64,000 nucleotides of DNA from Serratia grimesii NBRC 13537. Lineage in GTDB: Bacteria > Pseudomonadota > Gammaproteobacteria > Enterobacterales > Enterobacteriaceae. The notes below the pieces were generated by a model. It had not been told where the DNA came from. It saw only the letters and a list, made by a program, of their open reading frames with translations, and searched no databases. Positions within the stretch are counted from its first letter, which is position 1. The number at the start of each line of letters is the position of its first letter. Location of the stretch: NCBI RefSeq assembly GCF_001590905.1, contig NZ_BCTT01000015.1, positions 1 through 64,000 on the forward strand. Direction: 5' to 3'. The translations under genes were made by a program, and so were the position numbers. Below are positions 8,833 to 18,413 of this stretch, one piece after another.

Positions 8833-11800
8833 ATGGCTAATTTTTTTATTGATCGCCCGATTTTCGCCTGGGTCCTGGCAATTATTCTTTGCCTGACTGG
8901 CGTTTTGGCGATTTTTTCATTACCTGTGGAACAGTATCCGAACCTCGCGCCGCCGAACGTTCGCATTAGCGCCACTTACCCTGGCGCCTCTGCACAAACG
9001 CTAGAAAACACCGTCACCCAGATTATTGAACAGAACATGACTGGTCTGGACAACATGATGTATATGTCGTCACAGAGTACCAATACCGGGCAAGCTACCG
9101 TGACGCTGACCTTTGAAGCCGGCACCGATCCTAACGAAGCGATGCAGCAGGTGCAAAACCAACTGCAGGCAGCGATCAAGCGCCTACCGCAAGCCGTACA
9201 AACCCAAGGTGTTACTGTATCAAAATCCGGCGACACCACGTTGATGATGGTGGCCTTTGTCTCTACCGACGGTAGCATGGACAAACAGGACATTGCCGAT
9301 TATATCGTCTCCAACCTGCAAGACCCGCTCAGCCGTATCAACGGTGTGGGCAGCATGGACGTTTACGGTTCGCAATACGCCATGCGTATCTGGCTTGATC
9401 CGAACAAACTCAACAGCTATCAGCTCACTACCCAGGATGTCGTCACGGCCATTCAGTCTCAAAATGCGCAGGTGGCTGTCGGCCAACTTGGGGGATCACC
9501 GTCTGTCGATAAGCAGGCGCTGAATGCCACCATTAACGCGCAGTCCCAGTTACAGACACCGGAACAGTTCCGCAAAATCACACTCAGGGTCAATCAGGAC
9601 GGTTCACTGGTCACACTCGGTGATGTTTCTACCATCGAACTCGGTGGTGAAAACTACAACTTCCTCAGCCGCTATAACGGTCTACAGGCCGCTGGGATGA
9701 ATATCAAGTTGGCCTCAGGCGCCAACGAATTGCAAACCGATCAGTTGGTGAAGGATAAAATTGCCGAACTGTCGCAGTATTTCCCGCACGGGCTGGAAGC
9801 CAAGGTGGCTTATGAAACCACCCCGTTCGTGAAAGCTTCGATCAAGGACGTGGTGAAAACACTGCTGGAAGCCATTTTGCTGGTGTTCCTGGTGATGTAC
9901 CTGTTCCTGCAAAATTTCCGCGCCACACTGATCCCGACTATCGCTGTCCCGGTGGTGCTAATGGGCACCTTCGCCATTCTTTCCGCCTGTGGATTCAGTA
10001 TCAATACCCTGACCATGTTCGCCATGGTGCTAGCCATCGGGCTCTTGGTGGATGATGCCATCGTGGTGGTGGAAAACGTCGAACGTGTGATGAGCGAAGA
10101 GGGTTTGCCTCCCCGTGAAGCCACGCGAAAATCCATGGGACAGATTCAGAGCGCATTGGTCGGCATCGCGATGGTGTTATCGGCGGTGTTTATCCCGATG
10201 GCGTTCTTCGGCGGCACGACTGGCGCAATATACCGTCAGTTCTCGATCACTATCGTTTCTGCCATGGTGTTGTCGGTGCTGGTGGCGATGATCCTGACCC
10301 CTGCCCTGTGCGCCACGCTGCTTAAACCCATCGCTAAGGGGCACCATCACGGCAAGCGCGGATTTTTCGGTTGGTTCAACCGCATGTTCAATCGCAATGC
10401 CGAACGCTACGAGCGTGGCGTGGCGCGCGTGCTGCACTTCAGTGTGCGCTATATGGCAATTTACCTGCTGCTGCTTGGCGGCATGGCGTTTCTGTTTATC
10501 AAGCTGCCAACCTCGTTCCTGCCGCAAGAGGACCGCGGGGTGTTTACCGTGCAGGTACAGTTACCGCCGGGATCCACGTTGCAGCAAACCACCAAGGTGG
10601 TGGAGAAAGTTGAACATTACTTCCTGACCCAAGAAAAAGAGGACGTACTGTCGGTGTTCTCCACCATTGGTGCAGGACCGGGCGGTAACGGGCAGAACGT
10701 GGCACGTATGTTTATTCGTTTGAAGGACTGGGATCTGCGTACCTCAGGTGCCAATAGCTCTTTCGACATCATCAATCGTGCTACCACAGCCTTTAACAAG
10801 ATTAATGAGGCACGAGTGATCGCCAGTAGTCCGCCGGCGATCACCGGTCTGGGTAACTCTTCCGGTTTCGATATGGAACTGGAAGATCACGCCGGGCTGG
10901 GCCACACCAAACTGATGGCGGCACGTGATCAGTTGTTGCAACTGGCCAGCGCCAACCCACTGCTGTCCCGAGTGCGCCACAATGGTCTGGACGACAGTCC
11001 ACAACTGCAAATTGATATTGACCAACGCAAGGCACAGACACTGGGCGTTTCTATCGATGACATCAACAACACGCTATCAACAGCCTGGGGCTCAACCTAT
11101 GTGAACGACTTCGTCGATCGCGGGCGGGTGAAAAAAGTCTATGTGCAGGCCGCAGCCCCGTTCCGCATGCTACCTGGCGATATTGATAAATGGTTCGTTC
11201 GCAACAAAGCAGGTGGCATGGTGCCGTTCTCGGCCTTCGCCACCTCCCATTGGGAATATGGTTCTCCACGCCTGGAACGCTACAACGGCAGCTCTGCACT
11301 GGAGATTGTCGGCGAAGCAGCAGAAGGTGTCAGCAGCGGTACCGCAATGGCCGAAATGGAAAAAATTGTCAGCCAGTTGCCAACCGGCTTCGGCCTGGAG
11401 TGGACCGCCATGTCCTATCAGGAACGTCTGTCTGGCTCACAAGCACCAGCACTGTACGCAATTTCTCTGCTGGTCGTGTTCCTCTGCCTGGCAGCGCTGT
11501 ATGAGAGCTGGTCAATTCCATTCTCGGTAATGCTGGTGGTCCCACTCGGGGTGATTGGTGCCGTCGCGGCCACCTGGTTGCGCGGGCTGGAAAATGACGT
11601 TTACTTCCAGGTGGGGATGCTCACCATCATTGGACTCTCGGCGAAGAACGCCATTCTGATCGTCGAATTTGCCAATGAGTTAAACCATAAAGGCCAAGAT
11701 CTCATGTCGGCCACGCTGGAAGCCTCACGCATGCGTCTGAGACCGATTTTGATGACCTCACTGGCCTTTATCTTCGGCGTGTTGCCAATGACCATCAGCA

Positions 11801-11970
11801 GCGGTGCAGGCTCTGGTAGCCAACATGCGGTAGGTACCGGGGTCATGGGCGGCATGATTTCCGCTACCTTGCTGGCGATTTTCTTCGTGCCATTATTCTT
11901 TGTGCTGGTGCGTCGCCGCTTCCCAGGCAAGCACGCGATAGCCGCAAAAATGCCAGACCAAGGGGAATAA
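8833..11970 (+). CDS. acrD: RND multidrug efflux transporter AcrD
   Basis: Inner-membrane proton-driven pump of 1045 residues. E. coli AcrD exports aminoglycosides and other hydrophilic drugs together with AcrA and TolC. The start ([17 protein letters not shown]) and the periplasmic stretch [20 protein letters not shown] match AcrD better than AcrB. TM4 retains the proton-relay pair of aspartates in [15 protein letters not shown]. Two large periplasmic loops and twelve membrane segments are as expected, and the C-terminus ([16 protein letters not shown]) is complete. No membrane-fusion gene is adjacent, as in E. coli, so it must use AcrA encoded elsewhere. GAGG lies upstream of the ATG at 8833. 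Aminoglycoside specificity is inferred. Confidence 0.95.
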   Translation: MANFFIDRPIFAWVLAIILCLTGVLAIFSLPVEQYPNLAPPNVRISATYPGASAQTLENTVTQIIEQNMTGLDNMMYMSSQSTNTGQATVTLTFEAGTDPNEAMQQVQNQLQAAIKRLPQAVQTQGVTVSKSGDTTLMMVAFVSTDGSMDKQDIADYIVSNLQDPLSRINGVGSMDVYGSQYAMRIWLDPNKLNSYQLTTQDVVTAIQSQNAQVAVGQLGGSPSVDKQALNATINAQSQLQTPEQFRKITLRVNQDGSLVTLGDVSTIELGGENYNFLSRYNGLQAAGMNIKLASGANELQTDQLVKDKIAELSQYFPHGLEAKVAYETTPFVKASIKDVVKTLLEAILLVFLVMYLFLQNFRATLIPTIAVPVVLMGTFAILSACGFSINTLTMFAMVLAIGLLVDDAIVVVENVERVMSEEGLPPREATRKSMGQIQSALVGIAMVLSAVFIPMAFFGGTTGAIYRQFSITIVSAMVLSVLVAMILTPALCATLLKPIAKGHHHGKRGFFGWFNRMFNRNAERYERGVARVLHFSVRYMAIYLLLLGGMAFLFIKLPTSFLPQEDRGVFTVQVQLPPGSTLQQTTKVVEKVEHYFLTQEKEDVLSVFSTIGAGPGGNGQNVARMFIRLKDWDLRTSGANSSFDIINRATTAFNKINEARVIASSPPAITGLGNSSGFDMELEDHAGLGHTKLMAARDQLLQLASANPLLSRVRHNGLDDSPQLQIDIDQRKAQTLGVSIDDINNTLSTAWGSTYVNDFVDRGRVKKVYVQAAAPFRMLPGDIDKWFVRNKAGGMVPFSAFATSHWEYGSPRLERYNGSSALEIVGEAAEGVSSGTAMAEMEKIVSQLPTGFGLEWTAMSYQERLSGSQAPALYAISLLVVFLCLAALYESWSIPFSVMLVVPLGVIGAVAATWLRGLENDVYFQVGMLTIIGLSAKNAILIVEFANELNHKGQDLMSATLEASRMRLRPILMTSLAFIFGVLPMTISSGAGSGSQHAVGTGVMGGMISATLLAIFFVPLFFVLVRRRFPGKHAIAAKMPDQGE

Positions 11971-11976
11971 CGGGCA

Positions 11977-12010
11977 TAAAAAAGCAGCGTCGGGTAACCG
12001 ATGCTGCTTT
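11977..12010. terminator. Bidirectional terminator between acrD and ypfM
   Basis: AAAGCAGCGTCGG and CCGATGCTGCTTT pair over 13 bp (one G-U) with loop GTAA. On the minus strand the stem runs into TTTTTT, so it fits termination of ypfM especially well; it also closes acrD. Confidence 0.75.
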
Positions 12011-12091
12011 ATCTCGAACGCGTACTCTCGTTCCCAAGGTGCTTCAATGTCTGACAAATCAACCAACCTTGTTATCAACCTCAACGCAGTG

Positions 12092-12151
12092 TCAGTTACC
12101 TAACATCTCTTCGATGAAGTCTTTCCAGTTTCCCAACTCACGATCAACCAT
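12092..12151 (-). CDS. ypfM: 19-residue small protein YpfM
   Basis: The minus strand encodes MVDRELGNWKDFIEEMLGN followed by TGA. This closely matches E. coli YpfM (MIERELGNWKDFIEVMLRK), which sits at the same place downstream of acrD on the opposite strand. The charged, amphipathic sequence has no membrane segment. A GAGG lies about 12 bases before the ATG, a little far. A strong terminator follows at 11977-12010. Position, length and the identical core (RELGNWKDFIE) make this convincing despite its size. The function of YpfM is unknown to me. Confidence 0.88.
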   Translation of the reverse strand: MVDRELGNWKDFIEEMLGN

Positions 12152-12587
12152 AATAATTTACAACCTCAATTAATAGACGAAGCGGATTCTACGCCTGTTT
12201 TTTGAGCAAGTGAAGGGGTTCGGGAACGATGCCAGCCGCGAAAACCGGGGATAGTGCACATTTTCGTACTTATCTGATCAATGACTAATCTTGGCTATTC
12301 CCTTCCGATATTAATCCCTCAATCCAACTGCATAAAAGGTCTAACCCGGCCACTCTTCGCAGTCACTGTGCAAGCCGACTTGGGTTTCACACCGCGGAAC
12401 TTAGCCGCCGTATTTTTATTTACAGTCTTTAACAGGTCACTGGCATAAGAAACAGAGAATTCCCTCGCATTCCATCTCAACAAAAATCAGCACACAACAA
12501 AAAAGTGTCGAGTTCCAGTATGTCAGGCTGCAATAAACCCAATGACTTTCAATAAGTAACAAGTTCAGCATTGCATTACTCAATAAA
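12152..12587. other. Noncoding stretch upstream of the yncE-like gene
   Basis: About 430 bases, AT-rich in its second half, with no open frame that has a credible ribosome site. It contains the ypfM promoter side and leads into the Fur-like palindrome. I see no further repeat or RNA gene in it. Confidence 0.5.
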
Positions 12588-12614
12588 TGATATTGATATT
12601 AATTATCAATATCA
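12588..12614 (+). promoter_or_regulatory. Fur-box-like palindrome
   Basis: TGATATTGATA-TTAAT-TATCAATATCA is a perfect 11-bp inverted repeat built of GATA(A/T)T units, matching the overlapping GATAAT pattern of Fur sites. It lies 41 bases before the start of the yncE-like gene, where it would overlap or lie next to the promoter. This predicts iron repression of the two-gene operon. Confidence 0.8.
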
Positions 12615-12654
12615 TTAGCATTCGCACATCGTAAGTTAATGTAAAGGAATGTAT

Positions 12655-13716
12655 ATGAAGATGCACACCTCAGGCAACCTTAGCGCTTTCAGCGCCCTGG
12701 CATCCGCCATTTTGCTGTCATGTTCAGCACTGGCCGCCGAGCTTCCAGAAAGCCATTTTCAAACCAAACCAGTGGGATATGGTCTGTATGAACTGGCGTT
12801 TGATGGCCACAATAACAGCCTGTTTGCAGCCTCTACCCCCTCTTTTGCCAAAGGTAAAAACAACGGTATTGTCTACCGCATCAATCCAATGACACTTGCG
12901 ACTGAGGCTAATATTGTTACCCAGCGCCGCGCATTCGCCACCGCATTGGATGAGCAGCGTAACCTGTTGTACATCGGTAACACCGTAGACGGTTCAGTCA
13001 CTGTGATTGATCTCTCGAGCGGTAAAGAACTCGCCACCATCCAGCTCAGCGAAAGTATGAAAGAAGACCAATTCACACCGACACGTGAAATGGTGCTTGA
13101 TAAGAAAAATCAGCGTTTGTATGTCTCCGGCACTTCACAAAAAGGTGTGCTGTGGGTGATCGATACCGCCAAACGTGAAAAGATTGCCACATTGAGCAAC
13201 GTCGGCGAATACCCGACCGGCATTGCGCTCGATAGTGAACATGGCCATATCTACTGCGTTAATGGCAGCGGCGAACTGATTACCCTGGATGCCGCCAGCC
13301 ACAAGATCCTCAAGCGACAAGTGGTGGAACCCACCAAAAAGCATTTCTTCCTTAACATCAGCCTCGATACCAAAACGGGGCGTGCCTTTATCACAGATCC
13401 AGACCTGCCTAACGTACTGGTTGTTGATACCAACAGCGGCAAAATCCTGCATCAGATTGACGTAATTAACTCATTGGCCGTGCTGTTCAACCCAATGCGC
13501 AACGAAATCTACATTACGCATCGTGAAGCCAAACGCATCAGCATCGTTGATAGCAACAGCTACCGGGTCAAAAACAGCATTGTTACCCATGCACTGCCTA
13601 ACAGCCTGGCACTTTCTGCAGACGGTAATCAACTCTTCGCCAGCATCAAGCAGTCCAAGGAAGAGATGGAGAAAAAGCAGGATTACCTGCTCAAGATTAA
13701 TCTCGGCGGATTGTGA
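12655..13716 (+). CDS. YncE-like periplasmic beta-propeller protein
   Basis: From ATG 12655 the product has 353 residues, the length of E. coli YncE. The signal peptide ends near SCSALAAE. The body is a series of propeller blades, each with an outer strand like LYIGNTVDGSVTVIDLSSG or GVLWVIDTAKREKIATL. The ATG at 12655 has AAGGA 6 bases upstream, while ATG 12649 directly abuts it. YncE in E. coli is an iron-regulated periplasmic protein of uncertain role next to a TonB receptor gene. Here a Fur-like site precedes it and the receptor gene starts 9 bases after its stop, so a role in ferric-siderophore uptake is likely but inferred. Confidence 0.85.
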   Translation: MKMHTSGNLSAFSALASAILLSCSALAAELPESHFQTKPVGYGLYELAFDGHNNSLFAASTPSFAKGKNNGIVYRINPMTLATEANIVTQRRAFATALDEQRNLLYIGNTVDGSVTVIDLSSGKELATIQLSESMKEDQFTPTREMVLDKKNQRLYVSGTSQKGVLWVIDTAKREKIATLSNVGEYPTGIALDSEHGHIYCVNGSGELITLDAASHKILKRQVVEPTKKHFFLNISLDTKTGRAFITDPDLPNVLVVDTNSGKILHQIDVINSLAVLFNPMRNEIYITHREAKRISIVDSNSYRVKNSIVTHALPNSLALSADGNQLFASIKQSKEEMEKKQDYLLKINLGGL

Positions 13717-13724
13717 GGCAGGTA

Positions 13725-15896
13725 ATGGCTAGTTTTATGATTCGACTTTCCGGTGGCGCATTGCTGTGCCTACCGGTCATGATTGCACAGGCCGCTGGCA
13801 GCGATCAGGCTCCCCGCCCACAGAAAGAAGAAACCCTGGAGGTGGTTGCTTCACCGTTCAGCGATGACGGCAGTACCGAAAATACCGGTTCCTATACCAC
13901 CAGCCAAATGAGTACCGCAACCGGTCTGCCACTAAGCATCAAGGATACGCCGCAGTCAGTTTCGGTCATCACTCGCCAACAGATTGATGACATCAATGCA
14001 TATTCGTTAAAAGATATCCTGCGCTGGTCAACAGGCGTCAGTGAAAGCAATTACGATAGCGAACGCTCCTCGTTCAATTACCGCGGTTTTAGCGTCGATA
14101 ACTATCAATACGACGGTGTTCCCACCTTCTTTGATTCCGGTTATTCCGGTGGTGAATCAGAAATTGATTCGATCACGCTGGATCACGTCGAGATCGTCAG
14201 AGGAGCCGCCGGTTTGCTCAACGGTGTTGGTAATCCAGGCGCCGCCATCAATTTGGTCAGAAAGAAAGCCTCCAGCCTTTCTCCTTTTGCCCGTGTTGAG
14301 CTGTCTGCCGGTTCCTGGGATCACTACCGCACCACGGTCGATGCCGGTACACCGCTCAATGATGAAGGTACTGTCAGGGTGCGCATCGCCGCCGCTGCTG
14401 ACCGCAGCCATTCTTATATGGAACGTCATCAAGAACGTAAGGGAGTGATCTACGGCACACTGGAAGCCGATCTGACCCGCGATACCCTGCTGCGGCTGGG
14501 GGCTGATTATCAGCAAAACCGGCCTAAAGCCTCCACCTGGGGCGGTGCCCTGCCAACCGGCTGGTTCAGTGACGGTAGCGAGATTAACTGGGATCGTCAC
14601 TACAGTGGCGCATCTGACTGGTCAAGCTGGGATACCACGCTGAGTACTCAGTTCGCCACGCTGGAACACCAGTTCGACAACAACTGGAAAGGCGTCGCTA
14701 ACTACACTCACAATCGCCAGGCCTTCGATGCCAAAATGGCAATGAGTCTTGGCGAACTGATCGATCCGGATACCTGGGCGGTAAAACCGTCAAGCCCCTA
14801 TGCAGGGCGCTATGAAGGCTACCGCGATCAACATGCAATAGACATGAAGCTGAACGGTAATTTCAGCCTGCTGGGCCGTAACCACACATTTGTGGTAGGC
14901 AGTTCTTCAGCCTGGCAACACAGCTACAGCACCTATCGAAGCGCCAGCACCTCACAGTTATTTAGCGGCAACCTGCGTGAGTGGAATGGCGGCTTGGGCG
15001 AGCCCGAGTGGTCGGACAAAATGCCGCAAATGGATTACCGTACGCGGCAAATCGGAATTTATAGCAGCGCTGACTTCTCCGTTACGGATCGGTTGGATCT
15101 GATACTCGGTGCCCGCTTCAACAGCTTCAAAAACACCACGACTACCATCTCAAACAAAGTGACACCATTCTTCGGCACGGTGTATAAACTGACCGATCAG
15201 GTTTCGGCCTATGCCAGCTACACCGACATATTCAAAGATCAGAACTATCTCGACAGCAGCGGTCATTACCTGGCACCGATTGAAGGTGTGAATAAGGAAG
15301 TGGGCATTAAAGCCGCTTTGCTCAATGACCGACTCAATCTGTCGCTGTCAGCCTTCCGCATCACGCAGGACAACCTGGGGGTACTGGACGAAGACACCAG
15401 CAATCTGGATTGGTTACAGCAGACCTATCATGAGAGCCAGGGGGCGACCAGCAAAGGGATCGAGTTCGAAATGAACGGCGAACTGGCGCAGGGCTGGAAT
15501 GCGCAACTAGGCATTACGCACTTCTCGCTGAAAGACAAAGATAAAGTCAATCTTAACACCGAGCAGCCGCGCACCCGCATCAACCTGTTCACCACCTACC
15601 AACTGACGGGCGCCTTACGCGACCTGACTCTCGGCGGTGGTGCACGCTGGCAGAGTAGCGTTTATGCCAACGTCAACGGGGCCAAAAATGGCGAAATGGT
15701 CCAGCGCAAAGCCGAGCAAGGATCTTATGTTCTGGTCGATGCGATGGCACGTTACAAACTGACGCCGCAAACGTCAGTGCAACTTAACCTGAACAACGTT
15801 TTCGATCAGAAATACTACTCTCAGGTTAATTTCTACAGTACCCGTAACTATGGCAACCCACGCAATTTCATGCTGACGCTAAAACACGAGTTCTGA
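13725..15896 (+). CDS. TonB-dependent siderophore receptor, FhuE/FoxA-like
   Basis: Outer-membrane receptor of 723 residues. A signal peptide (MIRLSGGALLCLPVMIAQAAG) is followed by a TonB box-like EETLEVVASPF. The plug domain shows IKDTPQSVSVITRQQIDD and IVRGAAGLLNGVGNPGAAIN, and the barrel ends on Phe (TLKHEF), as required for membrane insertion. Overall it resembles E. coli FhuE, the coprogen and rhodotorulic acid receptor. The exact siderophore cannot be told from sequence. I use the ATG at 13725 with GAGG 6 bases upstream. It is co-transcribed with the YncE-like gene behind the Fur-like site. No siderophore synthesis or ABC transporter gene is nearby. Confidence 0.9.
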   Translation: MASFMIRLSGGALLCLPVMIAQAAGSDQAPRPQKEETLEVVASPFSDDGSTENTGSYTTSQMSTATGLPLSIKDTPQSVSVITRQQIDDINAYSLKDILRWSTGVSESNYDSERSSFNYRGFSVDNYQYDGVPTFFDSGYSGGESEIDSITLDHVEIVRGAAGLLNGVGNPGAAINLVRKKASSLSPFARVELSAGSWDHYRTTVDAGTPLNDEGTVRVRIAAAADRSHSYMERHQERKGVIYGTLEADLTRDTLLRLGADYQQNRPKASTWGGALPTGWFSDGSEINWDRHYSGASDWSSWDTTLSTQFATLEHQFDNNWKGVANYTHNRQAFDAKMAMSLGELIDPDTWAVKPSSPYAGRYEGYRDQHAIDMKLNGNFSLLGRNHTFVVGSSSAWQHSYSTYRSASTSQLFSGNLREWNGGLGEPEWSDKMPQMDYRTRQIGIYSSADFSVTDRLDLILGARFNSFKNTTTTISNKVTPFFGTVYKLTDQVSAYASYTDIFKDQNYLDSSGHYLAPIEGVNKEVGIKAALLNDRLNLSLSAFRITQDNLGVLDEDTSNLDWLQQTYHESQGATSKGIEFEMNGELAQGWNAQLGITHFSLKDKDKVNLNTEQPRTRINLFTTYQLTGALRDLTLGGGARWQSSVYANVNGAKNGEMVQRKAEQGSYVLVDAMARYKLTPQTSVQLNLNNVFDQKYYSQVNFYSTRNYGNPRNFMLTLKHEF

Positions 15897-15913
15897 TCGC
15901 CTTGTGCAATAAA

Positions 15914-15937
15914 CGGCCCCGGATAACGGGGCCGATT
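15914..15937 (+). terminator. Terminator after the TonB receptor
   Basis: CGGCCCCG-GATAA-CGGGGCCG forms an 8-bp GC stem 17 bases after the stop and is followed by ATTTC. It ends the iron operon. Confidence 0.7.
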
Positions 15938-16028
15938 TCACGCCAACGTCTATATCCCTTGTGTGATGAATTCTTCCGTAGTAGCGTGCCAAAGGTATCA
16001 AAAAACCACACGTCTCTGAGGCCATGTC

Positions 16029-16508
16029 ATGTCCCCTACACTGACCGTCGAACAATTGAAAGAATTGGGCCGTTACCAAGAAGCCACCGAGCTGGCAAAA
16101 CAACAACTTTTGCAAAAGCCAGAAGAAGCCACCCTGCACTATCAATTAGCGTGTCTGTATGACGTTCAAGGTTTTGAGCAGCAGGCTATTCCTTGTTATC
16201 TCTCGGCACTGGCGCACAAGTTGCCGGTGAAGCAACGGCAAGAAGCCTGGCTTGGCCTGGGCAGCACCTATCGGGCGCTTGGGCTGTATCAGCAATCACT
16301 GACTGCCTTCGACGACGGACTTGCCGAGTTTCCGCAGGCTAAAGAATTGACGCTGTTCCGCGCCATGACGCTGTACAACCTGGGTGATACCAAACAGGCA
16401 GTCGCAGACCTGCTCCTGCTACTGGCAGAAACGTCCTCCTACAGCGATATCAGCAGTTACCAACGAGCAATCCGCCAATATGCCGCCGATCTGGATCGGA
16501 TTGGCTAA
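16029..16508 (+). CDS. Tetratricopeptide-repeat protein
   Basis: A 159-residue soluble protein made of about three to four TPR units: GRYQEATELAKQQLLQKPEE, ATLHYQLACLYDVQGFEQQA, EAWLGLGSTYRALGLYQQSL and LTLFRAMTLYNLGDTKQAVA. Each shows the helix-pair spacing of TPRs. No signal peptide or catalytic domain is visible, so it is probably a cytoplasmic protein-interaction module. GAGG precedes the ATG at 16029 by 7 bases. It is followed 11 bases later by an acetyltransferase gene and then a chorismate mutase-like gene, so the three probably form an operon. Partner and role are unknown. Confidence 0.85.
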   Translation: MSPTLTVEQLKELGRYQEATELAKQQLLQKPEEATLHYQLACLYDVQGFEQQAIPCYLSALAHKLPVKQRQEAWLGLGSTYRALGLYQQSLTAFDDGLAEFPQAKELTLFRAMTLYNLGDTKQAVADLLLLLAETSSYSDISSYQRAIRQYAADLDRIG

Positions 16509-16519
16509 ACGAGGTCGAA

Positions 16520-16960
16520 ATGGAGATAGTCACCGATCCGAACCGTTATGGCGTCGACTGGCAGCAATTAGCTGAACTCTTGGACGCAGCAGGATTAGGC
16601 CAACGTGATCCGCAAGTCCTGCAACGGGTTTATCAACACAGCCAATTTTGCTATTGGGGCTACTGCGATGGCAGGTTAGTCGCTACTGCGCATGCCATCA
16701 GTGACATGACGTCCGTCGCCTATCTGGCCGATGTGGCCCTCCATCCAGACGTTCAAGGACGGGGGTTAGGACGGTTATTGATGGATCGGGTGATGCAGGA
16801 TCTGGCGCCGCTCGGAAAGGTGTTTATCTACTCAGTGCCTGACAAGCTGGATTTTTACAAAAAATACCATTTCCGTGAGCTGACCACAGGCATGGTTTAT
16901 GCCGATAACGCGTCATTGGAACGCCTGCAACAGAATGGTTACCTGCGCAGCCCCCTTTAA
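16520..16960 (+). CDS. GNAT-family N-acetyltransferase
   Basis: A 146-residue GCN5-related acetyltransferase. The acetyl-CoA-binding motif is clear: VALHPDVQGRGLGRLLMDRV (the QGRGLG loop). The strand before it (SVAYLADVALHP) and the C-terminal VPDKLDFYKKYHFRE, with the FYKKYHF motif, fit the fold. The substrate cannot be told; the size suggests a small-molecule or peptide acetyltransferase. It lies second in the three-gene run starting at 16029, with GAGG upstream of its ATG. The next gene starts 11 bases beyond its stop. Confidence 0.88.
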   Translation: MEIVTDPNRYGVDWQQLAELLDAAGLGQRDPQVLQRVYQHSQFCYWGYCDGRLVATAHAISDMTSVAYLADVALHPDVQGRGLGRLLMDRVMQDLAPLGKVFIYSVPDKLDFYKKYHFRELTTGMVYADNASLERLQQNGYLRSPL

Positions 16961-16971
16961 AGGAACGCCCT

Positions 16972-17292
16972 TTGATCATAGAGAACAAGCTGTCCCCGCA
17001 AGATTGTGCGGACATGAATGAGATCCGCGCAGAAATAGATATGATGGATGAAAACATCATCAAGCTGATCGCCAAGCGTTTTGCCTACGTAAAGGCAGCG
17101 GCAAAATTCAAGACCAGTCCCGATGCCGTGCGCGCCAAAGCGCGCTTTGAAGCCATGCTACTGCAAAGACGCGTCTGGGCCGATGAACAAGGTTTAAGCC
17201 CGGAGGTAGTAGAAAAACTGTATCGCGATCTGGTCACTTACTTTATCAGCGAAGAGATGAAGCATTGGTCCAAGGCCCAAAGTGATGAATAG
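16972..17292 (+). CDS. Chorismate mutase-like / isochorismate lyase (PchB-type) protein
   Basis: A 106-residue all-helical AroQ-fold protein. It resembles PchB, which makes salicylate and pyruvate from isochorismate: EIRAEIDMMDENIIKLIAKR, then FAYVKAAAKFKTSPDAV. The catalytic basic residues of the family are in place: Arg in IRAEID, Arg in AKRF, and Lys in KAAAKFK. The C-terminal helix (VVEKLYRDLVTYFISEEMKHW) also fits. The start is TTG at 16972 with AAAGGA 7 bases before it; no ATG or GTG fits better. No isochorismate synthase or salicylate pathway gene is in the window, so whether it is a lyase or a mutase is open. Confidence 0.8.
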   Translation: MIIENKLSPQDCADMNEIRAEIDMMDENIIKLIAKRFAYVKAAAKFKTSPDAVRAKARFEAMLLQRRVWADEQGLSPEVVEKLYRDLVTYFISEEMKHWSKAQSDE

Positions 17293-17390
17293 AACCGGGG
17301 TTTCTCCATCATCGACCACGAATGGCCGATGGTGAAAAAAGCCTGAGTTATAAATTACGTCAGGCCAGAGAATAATTTCCGGCCAGTCAT

Positions 17391-17816
17391 CTACAGCGTC
17401 TTCATCATAAAGATACGGCTGGTGCCCGCCGGCAGACAGGGCACTTCGCCGAAGCGTGTCCAACCATTCAGCTCATAAAATTTCGGTGCCTGAAAGCTGA
17501 TGGTGTATAACACAGCTGATACGCAACCCCTGCTCCGCCCTTCCAGTTCAAAACGACGCAGCAGCTCACTGCCCAGCCCAGATCCTCTCAGCGATTTTGG
17601 CAAGTAAAACAGATCCAAAAACAGCATGCCCAGTGATGAGCGCCCGGTGATGCCCCCCAATACCGTTCCGCTCATCGAATCTTTCACTACCACGGCCAAC
17701 GGACGTCGGTCGTTGTTGCCTGTCACTTCATCGTTGTACTGATTCAGACCTTCAGCGATCAGCGCTTCTATTTCATCAATTGCGTTTTCGGTGGTTTCAA
17801 TACGATATTTATCCAT
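17391..17816 (-). CDS. GNAT-family N-acetyltransferase
   Basis: A 141-residue acetyltransferase from the ATG at 17816 (MDKYRIETTENAIDEIEALI); an open frame continues 44 codons upstream but that part is not family-like. The acetyl-CoA loop is LYLPKSLRGSGLGSELLRRF-like (LRGSGLGSELL), and the C-terminal SFQAPKFYELNGWTRFGEVP carries the FYELNGW motif. It runs opposite to the preceding three genes and away from yffB, so it is a single-gene unit. Only a weak purine-rich ribosome site (AAGAAG) precedes the ATG. The substrate is unknown. Confidence 0.83.
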   Translation of the reverse strand: MDKYRIETTENAIDEIEALIAEGLNQYNDEVTGNNDRRPLAVVVKDSMSGTVLGGITGRSSLGMLFLDLFYLPKSLRGSGLGSELLRRFELEGRSRGCVSAVLYTISFQAPKFYELNGWTRFGEVPCLPAGTSRIFMMKTL

Positions 17817-18047
17817 GTTTTTCTTCTTGTGCAGGGAGACTGAATGCCACATTGAGATTAGCAAATAATTCACCGCATTAAATTCGGTCTGTATTTTTTC
17901 AGCTTTTCCCCGTCTTTCAGACCATTGGACGGTGGAACTCCCCGTCATTTTTCGGCATGCTGGTCGCTGGCTTTCATTTCACCGCCACCGGCGGTTTACC
18001 ACCGGCCACACGCGTCGGTGTTGGGTTGCAGAGAAGGTTCTTACTCC

Positions 18048-18413
18048 ATGACGTTAACCATGTACGGCATCAAAAATTGTGACACCATCAAAAAAGCACG
18101 CCGCTGGCTGGAAGAACAGGGTGTGGCTTACCAATTTCACGACTATCGCGCCGACGGGCTGGACGAACAGCAGTTGCGTGGTTTTGTCGAACGCCTGGGT
18201 TGGGAACCGCTGCTCAATACCCGCGGCACCACCTGGCGTAAGCTGGATGAAGCGCAGCGTAATGCCTGCGACAATGCCGATGCGGCTATCGCACTGATGC
18301 TGGCCCAACCGGCAATCATCAAACGCCCACTCCTGGACGACGGCAACGGCCATGCCCTGCTTGGCTTCAACGCCGAAAGCTACCAGCAATTTATTTCCGA
18401 GGTGGCAGCATGA
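18048..18413 (+). CDS. yffB: ArsC/Spx-family protein YffB
   Basis: A 121-residue thioredoxin-fold protein of the ArsC/Spx family, matching E. coli Yff[19 protein letters not shown] at the start, [10 protein letters not shown], then [16 protein letters not shown]. The single N-terminal Cys in KNCDTIKKA replaces the CX2C of true thioredoxins. The conserved cis-Pro region is [11 protein letters not shown]. The function in vivo is not established; a glutathione-dependent thiol reductase role has been suggested. GAGAAGG lies 10 bases before the ATG at 18048; a longer upstream frame lacks family likeness. Its stop overlaps the dapE ATG by 4 bases, so the two are coupled. Confidence 0.92.
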   Translation: MTLTMYGIKNCDTIKKARRWLEEQGVAYQFHDYRADGLDEQQLRGFVERLGWEPLLNTRGTTWRKLDEAQRNACDNADAAIALMLAQPAIIKRPLLDDGNGHALLGFNAESYQQFISEVAA

